Shown here one piece after another: positions 8,261 to 15,947 of a stretch of 22,761 nt of DNA. Position numbers and translations under genes: made by a program. The stretch lies in NCBI GenBank assembly GCA_002309575.1, contig DBXP01000031.1:1-22761 (forward strand), in the 5' to 3' direction. The notes beneath the pieces are model-generated. The model saw nothing but the letters and a program-made list of their open reading frames with translations, was not told the DNA's origin and ran no database searches. Each line of letters begins with the position of its first letter. Positions within the stretch are counted from its first letter, which is position 1. The stretch comes from a bacterium UBP6_UBA1209. Lineage in GTDB: Bacteria; UBP6; UBA1177.

Positions 8261-8347
8261 AAATAGAGTGCAATTCAATAAATCCAATGACTTATCTTTA
8301 AGGTGCATTTTTTATTCATCCGAGTTTTTTTTATTTCCGAAAATGAG

Positions 8348-8375
8348 TTGAAATCCGCAATTTGCCTGCTAGAAT
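8348..8375 (+). promoter_or_regulatory. Candidate extended -10 promoter of the carboxyltransferase gene
   Basis: TTGAAA (8348-8353) and TAGAAT (8370-8375) are 16 nt apart, with a TGC extension directly before the -10 box. Predicted start of transcription is near 8382, about 35 nt upstream of the ATG. This is one of the best-matching promoters in the window. Confidence 0.6.
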
Positions 8376-8416
8376 TGCCCGTTTAATTGTTATTTACATT
8401 AATAAGAGGATATAAA

Positions 8417-10066
8417 ATGACAAAAAAGCTTCTTATCAGAGATCTCACGTTAAGAGACGGCCAGCAGTCGCAGTTCGCGACCAGAATGAAACAGGGTCAG
8501 GTCGACAGGCTGTTGAAATCATTCAACAAAGCTCATTTTTACGCAATGGAGGTATGGGGCGGTGCCGTGCCGGATTCCGTCATGCGCTACCTCGGCGAGG
8601 ATCCGTGGGCAAGGCTTGAGAAGGTCAAAGCCGGTGTCGGTGACGCCAGCAAGCTTACGGCTCTTTCGAGAGGCCGCAACCTCTTCGGTTACAACCCCTA
8701 TCCCGAGGATGTCATCGAGGGCTTTAACCGCAACGCGATCAAATCAGGCATCGATATCATGAGGATCTTCGATGCCCTCAACGACATCGACAACATGAAA
8801 TCGACGATAAAATATGTCAAGGAGAACGGCGGCATGACCGACTGCTGCATCTGCTACACGGTCGACCCGAAGTTCTCGAGGAAAGACAAGATCAAAGCCC
8901 TTTTCAGCGGCAAAAAACTGCCTGACAACCTCTTTTCGATCGACTACTTTGTCAACAAGGCTGTCGAGCTTGAAAAGATCGGCGCCGATATGATCTCGAT
9001 CAAGGATATGGCCGGTCTGATCGACCCTGCGACTGCGGCGAAGCTGATCTCGGCGCTCAAATCCGCGGTCAAGATCCCGATCGACCTTCACACGCACTGC
9101 ACTCCAGGCTACGGTCTCGGAAGTGCTCTGATGGCGATGGTCAACAACGTCGATATCGTCGATACAGTCATCATGCCGTTTGCCGGTGGTCCTGCCGCTC
9201 CTGCTTTCGAGCTGGTTCAGGTATTCGCCCAGAAGCTCGGCTTCGACACAGGTGTCGAGCTTTCGGCGGTACGCGAGATCAGACGCGAACTCTTCAAAAT
9301 CCGCGAGGAGCTGGCTCAGTTCGACCAGTACAAGCGCTTCCCGGTCGACTTCGACCCGACGGACAAGCTTGACCCGGCAATAGAGAAGCTTTTCGACGAT
9401 GCGATCACTGCGGCTAAAAACAACGATGCCGAGACAGTTACAACGCTTACCCAGCAGATCGAAAAGCACTTCAACTTCCCGGCTCCGAACGAGATCGTCC
9501 GTGTGGCTCAGATCCCCGGCGGAATGTATACCAACATGCTGGCTCAGCTTCAGGCGGGCAAGATAGAGCATCTTCTGCCGAAGGTCATGGCGACAGTTCC
9601 GATAGTCCGTCTTGCTGCCGGTGTCCCGCCGCTTGTCACGCCGACAAGCCAGATCGTCGGAACGCAGGCTGTCAGCAGCGTGATCAGCCTCAACTCAGGC
9701 AAGGATATGTACGCGAACACCTCTGTCCAGTTCGTAAATCTGGTCAAGGGCGGTTACGGCAAGACTCCGTGGCCGGTCGATCCTGCATTCAGAAAACAGA
9801 TCTCTGGCAAGAGCGAGGAGCAGCCCTACGACACCTCGAAGCATGTCAAGCAGGTGAACGAGATCCAGGAGGATCTGGGCGGCATGAAACTTGCAGCAAA
9901 CGAGAAGGAGGAGCTTCTTCTCGAGCTCTTCCCGGCGGTTGCAAAGCCCTTCCTCAGAAAAAAACGCGAGGCTGATTTCAGAGAGGAGCTGAAGGCGGCT
10001 CAGGATAAAATCGATGAAGGAAACCGTGCTCTGCTTGAAGGTTTGAGCGGAGATGTTTTATCGTAA
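8417..10066 (+). CDS. Biotin-dependent carboxyltransferase subunit (PycB/OadA/5S-like)
   Basis: This 549-residue cytoplasmic protein has the HMGL-like TIM barrel followed by the PYC/OADA conserved domain. Visible active-site residues are D14 in LRDGQQS, K196 in SIKDMAG (the carboxylated lysine position), and metal ligands H225 and H227 in DLHTHCTPGYG. VWGGAVPDS and FDALNDIDNM are family landmarks, and PLVTPTSQIVGTQAV marks the second domain. The family moves a carboxyl group between carboxybiotin and pyruvate/oxaloacetate. The protein ends without the usual MKM biotinyl domain, so like transcarboxylase 5S it must use a biotin carrier encoded elsewhere. Whether it serves pyruvate carboxylation, oxaloacetate decarboxylation or transcarboxylation is not decidable here. 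The ATG at 8417 with AAGAGGA 6 nt upstream is preferred over an in-frame upstream codon at 8387. It is co-transcribed with the next gene. Confidence 0.9.
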   Translation: MTKKLLIRDLTLRDGQQSQFATRMKQGQVDRLLKSFNKAHFYAMEVWGGAVPDSVMRYLGEDPWARLEKVKAGVGDASKLTALSRGRNLFGYNPYPEDVIEGFNRNAIKSGIDIMRIFDALNDIDNMKSTIKYVKENGGMTDCCICYTVDPKFSRKDKIKALFSGKKLPDNLFSIDYFVNKAVELEKIGADMISIKDMAGLIDPATAAKLISALKSAVKIPIDLHTHCTPGYGLGSALMAMVNNVDIVDTVIMPFAGGPAAPAFELVQVFAQKLGFDTGVELSAVREIRRELFKIREELAQFDQYKRFPVDFDPTDKLDPAIEKLFDDAITAAKNNDAETVTTLTQQIEKHFNFPAPNEIVRVAQIPGGMYTNMLAQLQAGKIEHLLPKVMATVPIVRLAAGVPPLVTPTSQIVGTQAVSSVISLNSGKDMYANTSVQFVNLVKGGYGKTPWPVDPAFRKQISGKSEEQPYDTSKHVKQVNEIQEDLGGMKLAANEKEELLLELFPAVAKPFLRKKREADFREELKAAQDKIDEGNRALLEGLSGDVLS

Positions 10067-10072
10067 CTTCCG

Positions 10073-11425
10073 ATGGAAGAGATTGTTCTCCAGTACGTAA
10101 ATACCGGCAAAAAGCTTAGGGTCAGGTTCGATAAGCTTCTTGTTGCACTCCATTCCGGCGGTTTTGAAGGGACCATTCTCGTTATCGACGGTGCAGACCG
10201 TTACGAAATGACCGTCGCGAAGGGGCGGATCTACACGGACAGACCGTTCAACAAGCTCCCAAAACTTGACGGAAAGGCTCTCTTTGCTTTGTCTAACCGT
10301 CTGAGCGGGAACTACTCGAACCAAAAAGACTACGAGACGCTTTTTCTGCTTTTCAAAGTTGTCGAAAATTCCGACCGGTTTTTGCTTCTGTCGCTGATGA
10401 AGCCCTACGCGGAGGAATTTTTCTCGATAAAACCGGAAGCCGGATTGATCGAATTTCTGCACGAAAGCCTGGCTCCTTTTGTCAACACGAAGAAGATCGA
10501 GATCTTCACGAGTCTCAAAAAGTACTTCCGTCTTGTCTATTTTCTGCTGATCACACATTATGCTGTGATAATTCCGTCAAGTGACGCCGAGCGCGAAATT
10601 ATCCGCAAAAAAATGGAGAATACGACGCTCTTTTCCGAAAAAACAGAAGAGGTCGTCGAAAGCGAAGAGGCGAAACCGGAGGTAAAAGACAGGATCGTCA
10701 GCGAGGAGGAGAAGATTCTCGACCTCATCATAAAGATCGAGAAAAGCCCTGATATTTTCACCCTTTTCGATATAAAAAACTATAAAGTCGAAGACCGGGC
10801 TCTCAGACATTCCTACATCTCGATGGTTCAGCAGCTCCACTCCGACAGGCTCCAGAATGTTTCCGAGGATATCGCGCTAAGGGCAAAGGACGCCCTCAGG
10901 CTTGTCAGCGAGAACTACGAGCTTGTCAGGAACGAGAAGGACCGCGAGGTCATGGCCTTTTTGATAAAAAAGTACGGACCTATCAAATCTAACGCCGACT
11001 ACCAGAAGCTGAAGGAGCTCAACGACGCGATGTACAAGGCGACCGCGCTGACAAAGTTCGGTTCGTTCGACGCCGCCGCCAAGATTTTTGATTACATCTA
11101 CAAGCAGACCGGCAACCTGGAGGCGCTCGAGAAAAAGGTCACGACGAACTGGCAGACCTCCTCCCGCTGGAGTGCGCTTCAGAAGGCTGAACGTTTTTCC
11201 GAGATGAAGAGCGAGCTTATGGAGGTGAAGAACAAAAAGGGGCTTTCGCTGGAGGCTCTCTACATTCTGGCGGAGATCCTGGAGTATCAGAAGTATCCGA
11301 GAGATGCGCTTGATGTCCTTGACGAGATCCTAAGGATAACGCCGGATGACTACAGGGCGGCAGGTATGAAAAAGAGGATCGTTTACTACGAAAAACTCGA
11401 AAAGGAACAGAAGGGGTCTAAGTAA
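10073..11425 (+). CDS. J-like / TPR-like protein of unknown function
   Basis: This 450-residue protein has no signal peptide. Residues 1 to about 160 resemble the N-terminal DUF4388/PATAN-type region seen in deltaproteobacterial proteins (FEGTILVIDGADRYEMTVAKG), a tentative match. A charged linker runs from about 185 to 215. Residues 228-298 look like a J domain: helix, RHSYISMVQQLHSDRL, then AKDALRLVSENYELVRNEKDRE. The signature HPD tripeptide, needed to stimulate Hsp70 ATPase, reads HSD (256-258). From about 315 the helices suggest TPR-like repeats, including ALYILAEILEYQKYPRDALDVLDEILRITPDDYRA in two pieces. It begins 6 nt after the carboxyltransferase stop, in the same frame and without a clear Shine-Dalgarno, so translation is probably coupled. 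Any link with the carboxyltransferase is inference. No catalytic motif is visible. Confidence 0.8.
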   Translation: MEEIVLQYVNTGKKLRVRFDKLLVALHSGGFEGTILVIDGADRYEMTVAKGRIYTDRPFNKLPKLDGKALFALSNRLSGNYSNQKDYETLFLLFKVVENSDRFLLLSLMKPYAEEFFSIKPEAGLIEFLHESLAPFVNTKKIEIFTSLKKYFRLVYFLLITHYAVIIPSSDAEREIIRKKMENTTLFSEKTEEVVESEEAKPEVKDRIVSEEEKILDLIIKIEKSPDIFTLFDIKNYKVEDRALRHSYISMVQQLHSDRLQNVSEDIALRAKDALRLVSENYELVRNEKDREVMAFLIKKYGPIKSNADYQKLKELNDAMYKATALTKFGSFDAAAKIFDYIYKQTGNLEALEKKVTTNWQTSSRWSALQKAERFSEMKSELMEVKNKKGLSLEALYILAEILEYQKYPRDALDVLDEILRITPDDYRAAGMKKRIVYYEKLEKEQKGSK

Positions 11426-11430
11426 TTAAA

Positions 11431-11458
11431 TTTACACATAAAATTTTTTGAGTATAAA
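11431..11458 (+). promoter_or_regulatory. Candidate sigma70-like promoter of the polysaccharide operon
   Basis: TTTACA (11431-11436) and TATAAA (11453-11458) are separated by 16 nt; each box is one base off consensus. Predicted transcription start is near 11465, about 29 nt before the first polysaccharide gene. It sits in the only sizeable gap (68 nt) upstream of that run. No JUMPstart/ops element was seen. Confidence 0.6.
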
Positions 11459-11493
11459 GCGTGTGCCAAATTTGTGGATGATTGGAGTGACGA

Positions 11494-12762
11494 ATGGATA
11501 TAAAACCGTTTGAAAAGAAGATCTGGCTCAGCTCTCCGACGATGCACGGTGACGAGCAGAAGTGGGTGAACGACGCCTTTGAAAAGAACTGGATAACGAC
11601 TGCCGGCGAGAACCTCAACCAGGTCGAAAAGGACGTTGCGGAGTTTCTTGGTTGCAAATATGCTGTCGGGCTCTCGTGCGGCACGGCGGCGCTGCATCTT
11701 TCGATAAAACTTGCCGGCGAAAAGCTCTACGGGATGTCGAAAGCGAACCGCGGATCGCTTGACGGACACAGAGTCGCATCAAGCGACATGACATTTTCGG
11801 CGACCTGCAACCCGATAGCCTACGAAAACGGCGAAGCGGTCTTTATCGATACCGAATACGATACCTGGAATATGTCTCCGGTAGCTCTCGAACAGGCTTT
11901 CAAACTTTATCCCGATATCAGGCTCGTTGTTTTGGCGCACCTCTACGGAACTCCTGCAAAGTTCGATGAGATCAAGGCGGTTTGCGATAAATACGGAGCT
12001 TTGATCATTGAAGACGCTGCTGAAAGTTTCGGTGCAACATACAAGGGTAGGGAAACAGGAACTCTCGGGAATTATTCGATAATAAGCTTTAACGGCAACA
12101 AGATCATAACCGGTAGTTCAGGAGGAATGTTCCTCACTGATTCGAAAGAAGATGCCGACAAAGTCCGTAAATGGAGCACGCAGAGCCGTGAGGCAGCGCC
12201 TTGGTATCAGCATGAGGAGCTCGGCTACAACTACCGTATGAGCAACATCATTGCCGGGATCGTCCGCGGTCAGATGCCGCACCTTGAAGAACATATCGCG
12301 CAGAAACGCGCAATTTTTGAAAGATATCGCGAAGGATTCAAAGGACTTCCTGTGAAGATGAATCCATTTGACGCAGAAAACTCCGTTCCGAATTTCTGGC
12401 TTTCATGCATGATAATCGACGAAGAAGCGATGTGCAGACAGGTCCGCGGCGACCGTGACGCGCTCTATATCCATGAAAGCGGAAAAAGCTGCCCGACCGA
12501 AATTCTGGAAACACTTGCCAGCTACAATGCCGAAGGGCGCCCGATCTGGAAGCCGATGCACATGCACCCGGTCTACAGCTCGAACCCGTTTGTGACAGTG
12601 CACGGCAACGGCAGAGCCGGAACCAATGCTTATATCGCCGGGAAATCGACCGATGCAGGAGCCGATATCTTTAGACGCGGTCTCTGCCTCCCCTCGGACA
12701 ACAAAATGACCGCCGAAGAGCAGGAAACAGTGATTGAAATCGTAAAAAGGTGTTTTGAGTAA
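11494..12762 (+). CDS. DegT/DnrJ/EryC1/StrS sugar aminotransferase, EpsN/PglE-like
   Basis: This 422-residue PLP enzyme probably converts a UDP-4-keto-6-deoxy amino sugar to its 4-amino form, as EpsN and PglE do in bacillosamine-type pathways. The family start WLSSPTMHGDEQKWV, SCGTAALHL near 61-69 and EDAAESFGA near 173-181 are visible. The PLP lysine is K203 in SFNGNKIITGSSGGM, an exact fit to the EpsN-type motif. WKPMHMHPVY and GLCLPSDNKM mark the C-terminal part. The start has GGAG 6 nt upstream. The next gene, a phosphoglycosyl transferase, follows directly, as in B. subtilis eps and Campylobacter pgl loci. The matching 4,6-dehydratase is not in the window. Composition is like the upstream chromosomal genes rather than the AT-rich genes that follow. 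Confidence 0.92.
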   Translation: MDIKPFEKKIWLSSPTMHGDEQKWVNDAFEKNWITTAGENLNQVEKDVAEFLGCKYAVGLSCGTAALHLSIKLAGEKLYGMSKANRGSLDGHRVASSDMTFSATCNPIAYENGEAVFIDTEYDTWNMSPVALEQAFKLYPDIRLVVLAHLYGTPAKFDEIKAVCDKYGALIIEDAAESFGATYKGRETGTLGNYSIISFNGNKIITGSSGGMFLTDSKEDADKVRKWSTQSREAAPWYQHEELGYNYRMSNIIAGIVRGQMPHLEEHIAQKRAIFERYREGFKGLPVKMNPFDAENSVPNFWLSCMIIDEEAMCRQVRGDRDALYIHESGKSCPTEILETLASYNAEGRPIWKPMHMHPVYSSNPFVTVHGNGRAGTNAYIAGKSTDAGADIFRRGLCLPSDNKMTAEEQETVIEIVKRCFE

Positions 12763-12763
12763 T

Positions 12764-13396
12764 ATGTATGCCAAGTTCTTTAAACGTGTTTTGGATCTTT
12801 TTCTGAGTCTTTGCGCACTCGTCTGCCTTTCGCCGCTGCTTATAGTTCTCACTCTTGTCGGAGCAGTCGCAATGAAGGGAAATCCTTTTTTTACTCAGCA
12901 GAGACCAGGTCTGCATGAGAAGATTTTCAGACTCATCAAGTTCCGCACCATGACAAACGAAAAGGACAAAGACGGGAACTTTCTTCCAGATACCGTTCGT
13001 TTGAACAAATACGGACGTTTTTTAAGGTCGACAAGTTTGGACGAACTGCCGGAGCTGATCAACATTTTCAAAGGCGATATGTCGATTGTCGGGCCGAGAC
13101 CTCTGGCAGTTAAATATTTGCCTTTCTATACTGAAGAAGAGAGAAAAAGACACAGCATTCTTCCGGGGCTCACCGGGCTTGCTCAGGTCAACGGCAGGAA
13201 CGATCTTTCGTGGGAAGATAAATTCAGATTTGATCTTCAATACGCAGCTGACATTTCTTTTGTGAATGATGTGAAAATTGTTTTTCTGACAGTAAGAAAA
13301 GTTTTTATGCATGAAGGCATAGGGCAGGGCGGAGAAGCTCCTGTAAGTTTGCATATTCAGAGAGCCAAGATGATGCAGAACAAGGAGGACAAATGA
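12764..13396 (+). CDS. Undecaprenyl-phosphate sugar phosphotransferase (monotopic, PglC/EpsL-like)
   Basis: This 210-residue enzyme transfers a phospho-sugar from its UDP form to undecaprenyl phosphate, starting glycan assembly on the inner face of the membrane. It has one hydrophobic re-entrant helix near 10-37, KFRTM at 59-63, the catalytic D93-E94 pair in SLDELPELINIFKGDMS, and VGPRPL and LPGLTGLAQVNGRN. The size matches the small PglC class without the extra WbaP membrane domains. The ATG at 12764, 1 nt after the upstream stop, was chosen. A TTG at 12755, closer behind the AAAAAGG site and overlapping the stop, would add MSN. Together with the preceding aminotransferase it suggests that a 4-amino-6-deoxy sugar is the first sugar on the lipid. 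Confidence 0.92.
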   Translation: MYAKFFKRVLDLFLSLCALVCLSPLLIVLTLVGAVAMKGNPFFTQQRPGLHEKIFRLIKFRTMTNEKDKDGNFLPDTVRLNKYGRFLRSTSLDELPELINIFKGDMSIVGPRPLAVKYLPFYTEEERKRHSILPGLTGLAQVNGRNDLSWEDKFRFDLQYAADISFVNDVKIVFLTVRKVFMHEGIGQGGEAPVSLHIQRAKMMQNKEDK

Positions 13397-13932
13397 TTAT
13401 CAGGTATCAGGATATCGTATTGCGTGCTATTGAATTTACAGATCTTGAATTGATACGAGAGATGATTAATGATCCTGAAATTGAGAATATGACGGGCGGA
13501 GGCGGGCTTCCTGTCTCAAAATTTCAGCAGGAACAATGGTTCAAAGGATTGGGCGAACGCAGAAACGAAGTCAGACTTATCATTGATACTGAAGAACATG
13601 GTCCGATAGGAACAGTGATATTGAACAATATCGACTACCGTAATTTATCTGCGGAATTTCACTCTAAAATTGCCACAAGCAAAGAGTTGCGCGGCAGAGG
13701 TTACGGAACCAAGGCAACTTATGCATTGGTTAAGTACGCTTTTGAGCAGATGAATCTGCATTGCATCTACAGCCACATAATCGACTACAATACTGCCTCA
13801 CAGAGAGTAAAAGAGAAATGCGGTTTCAAGAAAGACGGGATACTAAGGAAGCGCATTTATAAAAACGGCGGATATCACGACATCGTTGTCTGGTCTATCC
13901 TTAAGGAGGATTTTGAGTGCGGCGGGAAATAG
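13393..13932 (+). CDS. GNAT N-acetyltransferase (RimJ/RimL or PseH-like)
   Basis: This 179-residue GNAT protein has the acetyl-CoA pyrophosphate loop RGRGYGTKA at 100-108, preceded by the beta-4 strand and followed by the helix ATYALVKYAFEQMNLH. IDYNTASQRVKEKCGFKKDG is the usual C-terminal N-A-S/CGF pattern. It overlaps the phosphoglycosyl transferase stop by 4 nt (ATGA) and has a strong AAGGAGG site. Its position after an EpsN-like aminotransferase suggests that it acetylates the new amino group of the sugar. That role is usually filled by a hexapeptide-repeat enzyme (PglD/EpsM) or, in pseudaminic acid synthesis, by a GNAT (PseH). Substrate assignment is inference from context. Confidence 0.88.
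   Translation: MIIRYQDIVLRAIEFTDLELIREMINDPEIENMTGGGGLPVSKFQQEQWFKGLGERRNEVRLIIDTEEHGPIGTVILNNIDYRNLSAEFHSKIATSKELRGRGYGTKATYALVKYAFEQMNLHCIYSHIIDYNTASQRVKEKCGFKKDGILRKRIYKNGGYHDIVVWSILKEDFECGGK
13903..13910 (+). promoter_or_regulatory. Ribosome binding site selecting a GTG start
   Basis: AAGGAGGA lies 6 nt before GTG 13917, inside the end of the GNAT gene. No ATG is as well placed, so this site decides the start of the PLP-fold gene and makes it overlap the GNAT gene by 16 nt. Confidence 0.8.
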
Positions 13933-14912
13933 GCAGCGAGTTCTGGGATGTTCCGTTGCAGAAAACGGAAAATAATATTTTTCCTCCAGATACACAGTGG
14001 TTTATCTCGGGAAGAAGCGCTTTGACCGCAATTATCAGAGATATTAAAAGCAAAAGAGTTGTTCATACGGTAGCGATGCCTTCCTGGTGTTGTGACACAA
14101 TAATAAAACCTTTTGTTGATGCCGGAATCGAAGTGCATTTTTATCCGGTTATCTGGCAAAATGAATTGCGTCAGGAAACAGATGACAAGTGTGATATTCT
14201 TTTTGTCGCAGATTATTTCGGTTACAAATCAAGGATGTTGTACTCGCACCCGTGTGTAATTCACGATATAACACATTCACTCTTTTCTCTTAAAAACATC
14301 GGTGAAAAATATAGCTTCGGCTCATTGCGCAAGTGGTGCGGTGTTAAAACTGGCGGATACGCCTTTGGTGTAGGGCCTGATTTTGATGGTACGGATAAAG
14401 AGTATGTCGAACTTCGTAAATCGGCAATGCGGAAGAAGGACCTGTATATTAGTGGAAAGATAGAAGACAAAGATTATCTAAATGTGTATGCAGAGGCAGA
14501 AGAACGGTTGGACAAAATGGTGGGTGTATATCATGCCGATTTAGATGATGTTAAGACTGTTCGCTATCTTGATTCTGATTATGTCTTGACGCGGAGAAGA
14601 GATAACTCGAAAATTCTAATGGAGGCTTTTCGAGATTGGTTGATATTCCAAGATCTAAATTCTGATGATTGCCCTTTGTTTGTTCCTGTTCTGATTCCCC
14701 GCGGTAAAAGAGATCAATTGCGCAGACACTTGATAAAAAATGAGATTTACTGTCCGGTTCATTGGCCGATAAGTGATTATCACAAATTAACGGAAGCAGA
14801 GCGCTTTATATATGAAAACGAGTTAAGCCTTGTTTGCGATCAGCGCTATTCGCCTGAAGATATGAAACGGTTGATTGAAGTGGTTAGAACTTTTGAGATG
14901 GAGGAGTTATAA
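13917..14912 (+). CDS. Atypical PLP-fold aminotransferase-like protein (DegT-related)
   Basis: This 331-residue protein starts at GTG. Fold type I features are recognisable: WFISGRSALTAIIRDI near the N-terminus, a VAMPSWCCDTI strand and turn, and DITHSLFS. A Schiff-base-like SLRKWCGVKTGGYAFG segment has its lysine where the DegT family binds PLP. VHWPISDYHK resembles the C-terminal pattern of the same superfamily. It is shorter and more divergent than the EpsN-like enzyme upstream. It overlaps the GNAT gene by 16 nt and abuts the FemAB-like gene with no spacer, so the two are probably translated together. The product could be an amino sugar or an amino acid derivative used by the next enzyme. 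The exact reaction is unknown. Confidence 0.7.
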   Translation: MRREIGSEFWDVPLQKTENNIFPPDTQWFISGRSALTAIIRDIKSKRVVHTVAMPSWCCDTIIKPFVDAGIEVHFYPVIWQNELRQETDDKCDILFVADYFGYKSRMLYSHPCVIHDITHSLFSLKNIGEKYSFGSLRKWCGVKTGGYAFGVGPDFDGTDKEYVELRKSAMRKKDLYISGKIEDKDYLNVYAEAEERLDKMVGVYHADLDDVKTVRYLDSDYVLTRRRDNSKILMEAFRDWLIFQDLNSDDCPLFVPVLIPRGKRDQLRRHLIKNEIYCPVHWPISDYHKLTEAERFIYENELSLVCDQRYSPEDMKRLIEVVRTFEMEEL

Positions 14913-15947
14913 ATGTTGGCAGTTTACTCGTTGGAGCAGGTTGAACAGTGGGATGCGATAGTTCGCTCTTTCAAAAAATACGATACTTATTGGCTCAGCG
15001 GTTATGTAAAGGCTTTCAAAATCCACGGTGACGGAGAGCCTCTTCTCTTTTTCTATGAAAGCGGAACCACACGCGGGATCAATGTCGTGATGAAACGCGA
15101 TGTGGCAAAAGATGCTCACTTCATTGGAATACTTCCCGAAGATCGGTATTTTGATTTCGCAACTCCTTATGGTTACGGCGGGTGGCTTATCGAGGGCTCA
15201 GAACCAGAGAATCTTTTTAGGAATTATGAAACGTGGTGTGTAAAAAACGGAATAATTTCTGAATTTGTACGCTTTCATCCGATGGTTAAAAACCATGAAA
15301 GCTGCACGAATTTCTACGATGTCATTCAGCTCGGTGAAGTCGTTCATATGGATTTGGAATCGCCTGAGCTGATCTGGAATAACATTACAAGCAAAAACAG
15401 GAATCATATCCGCAAGGCAATAAAGAGCGATGTTAAGGTCTACAGCGGCCGCTATCCTGAAATCTTCGAGACCTTCCGCGAGGTTTACAACGCAACGATG
15501 GATAAGGACAGCGCAGATAAATATTACTATTTTGAACCTGAATTTTATAAATCGATTTTAGATGATCTGCCCCAGAACGCACAGATTTTTTATGCCGTAA
15601 AAGACGGAGTGGTTATTGTTGCTTCGATCATTCTGGCAGTTAACGGAATGATGAATTATCATTTGACCGGAAGCCTTCGTGAATACAGCAGCCTTGCAGG
15701 ATCGAATCTGTTGATTCATGAAATTGCACTTTGGGGCTCGGCTCACGGCTATAAAACTCTTTACCTCGGCGGCGGGGTTGGTTCAGGTGCTGACAGCCTT
15801 TTTGAATTTAAACGTGCGTTTTATAAAGGTGATCTGAACCATTTTTATATAGGTAAAAAGGTCTTCTGTCAGGATAAATATGATAACCTGCTTTCAAAAC
15901 GAGAATCTTTTGAAAGCGGATTCTTCCCGAAGTATAGAGGTGATTGA
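14913..15947 (+). CDS. FemAB/BioF2-like acyltransferase
   Basis: This 344-residue protein has the double GNAT-like fold of the FemAB/BioF2 superfamily. Supporting sequence includes ITSKNRNHIRKAIKS near 160-175, YNATMDKDSADKYYYF, AQIFYAVKDGVVIVASIIL, YHLTGSLREYSSL and the C-terminal helix and strand LYLGGGVGSGADSLFEFKRAF. FemAB proteins add amino acids from aminoacyl-tRNA to cell-wall precursors, and relatives in polysaccharide loci are thought to attach amino acids or acyl groups to amino sugars. The donor cannot be read from sequence. The ATG directly follows the preceding TAA, with GGAGGAG overlapping that gene's end. It shares 1 nt with the next gene (TGATG). Confidence 0.8.
   Translation: MLAVYSLEQVEQWDAIVRSFKKYDTYWLSGYVKAFKIHGDGEPLLFFYESGTTRGINVVMKRDVAKDAHFIGILPEDRYFDFATPYGYGGWLIEGSEPENLFRNYETWCVKNGIISEFVRFHPMVKNHESCTNFYDVIQLGEVVHMDLESPELIWNNITSKNRNHIRKAIKSDVKVYSGRYPEIFETFREVYNATMDKDSADKYYYFEPEFYKSILDDLPQNAQIFYAVKDGVVIVASIILAVNGMMNYHLTGSLREYSSLAGSNLLIHEIALWGSAHGYKTLYLGGGVGSGADSLFEFKRAFYKGDLNHFYIGKKVFCQDKYDNLLSKRESFESGFFPKYRGD

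Noticed and set aside
8387..8416. Longer start for the carboxyltransferase
   Set aside because: The codon at 8387 lacks a ribosome site and lies only about 5 nt after the predicted transcription start; AAGAGGA before 8417 fits well and the protein then begins like the family.
8744..9571. A 275-codon minus-strand frame inside the carboxyltransferase gene
   Set aside because: It is fully antisense to a well-conserved enzyme, its translation is charged and without known motifs, and no start signals were seen.
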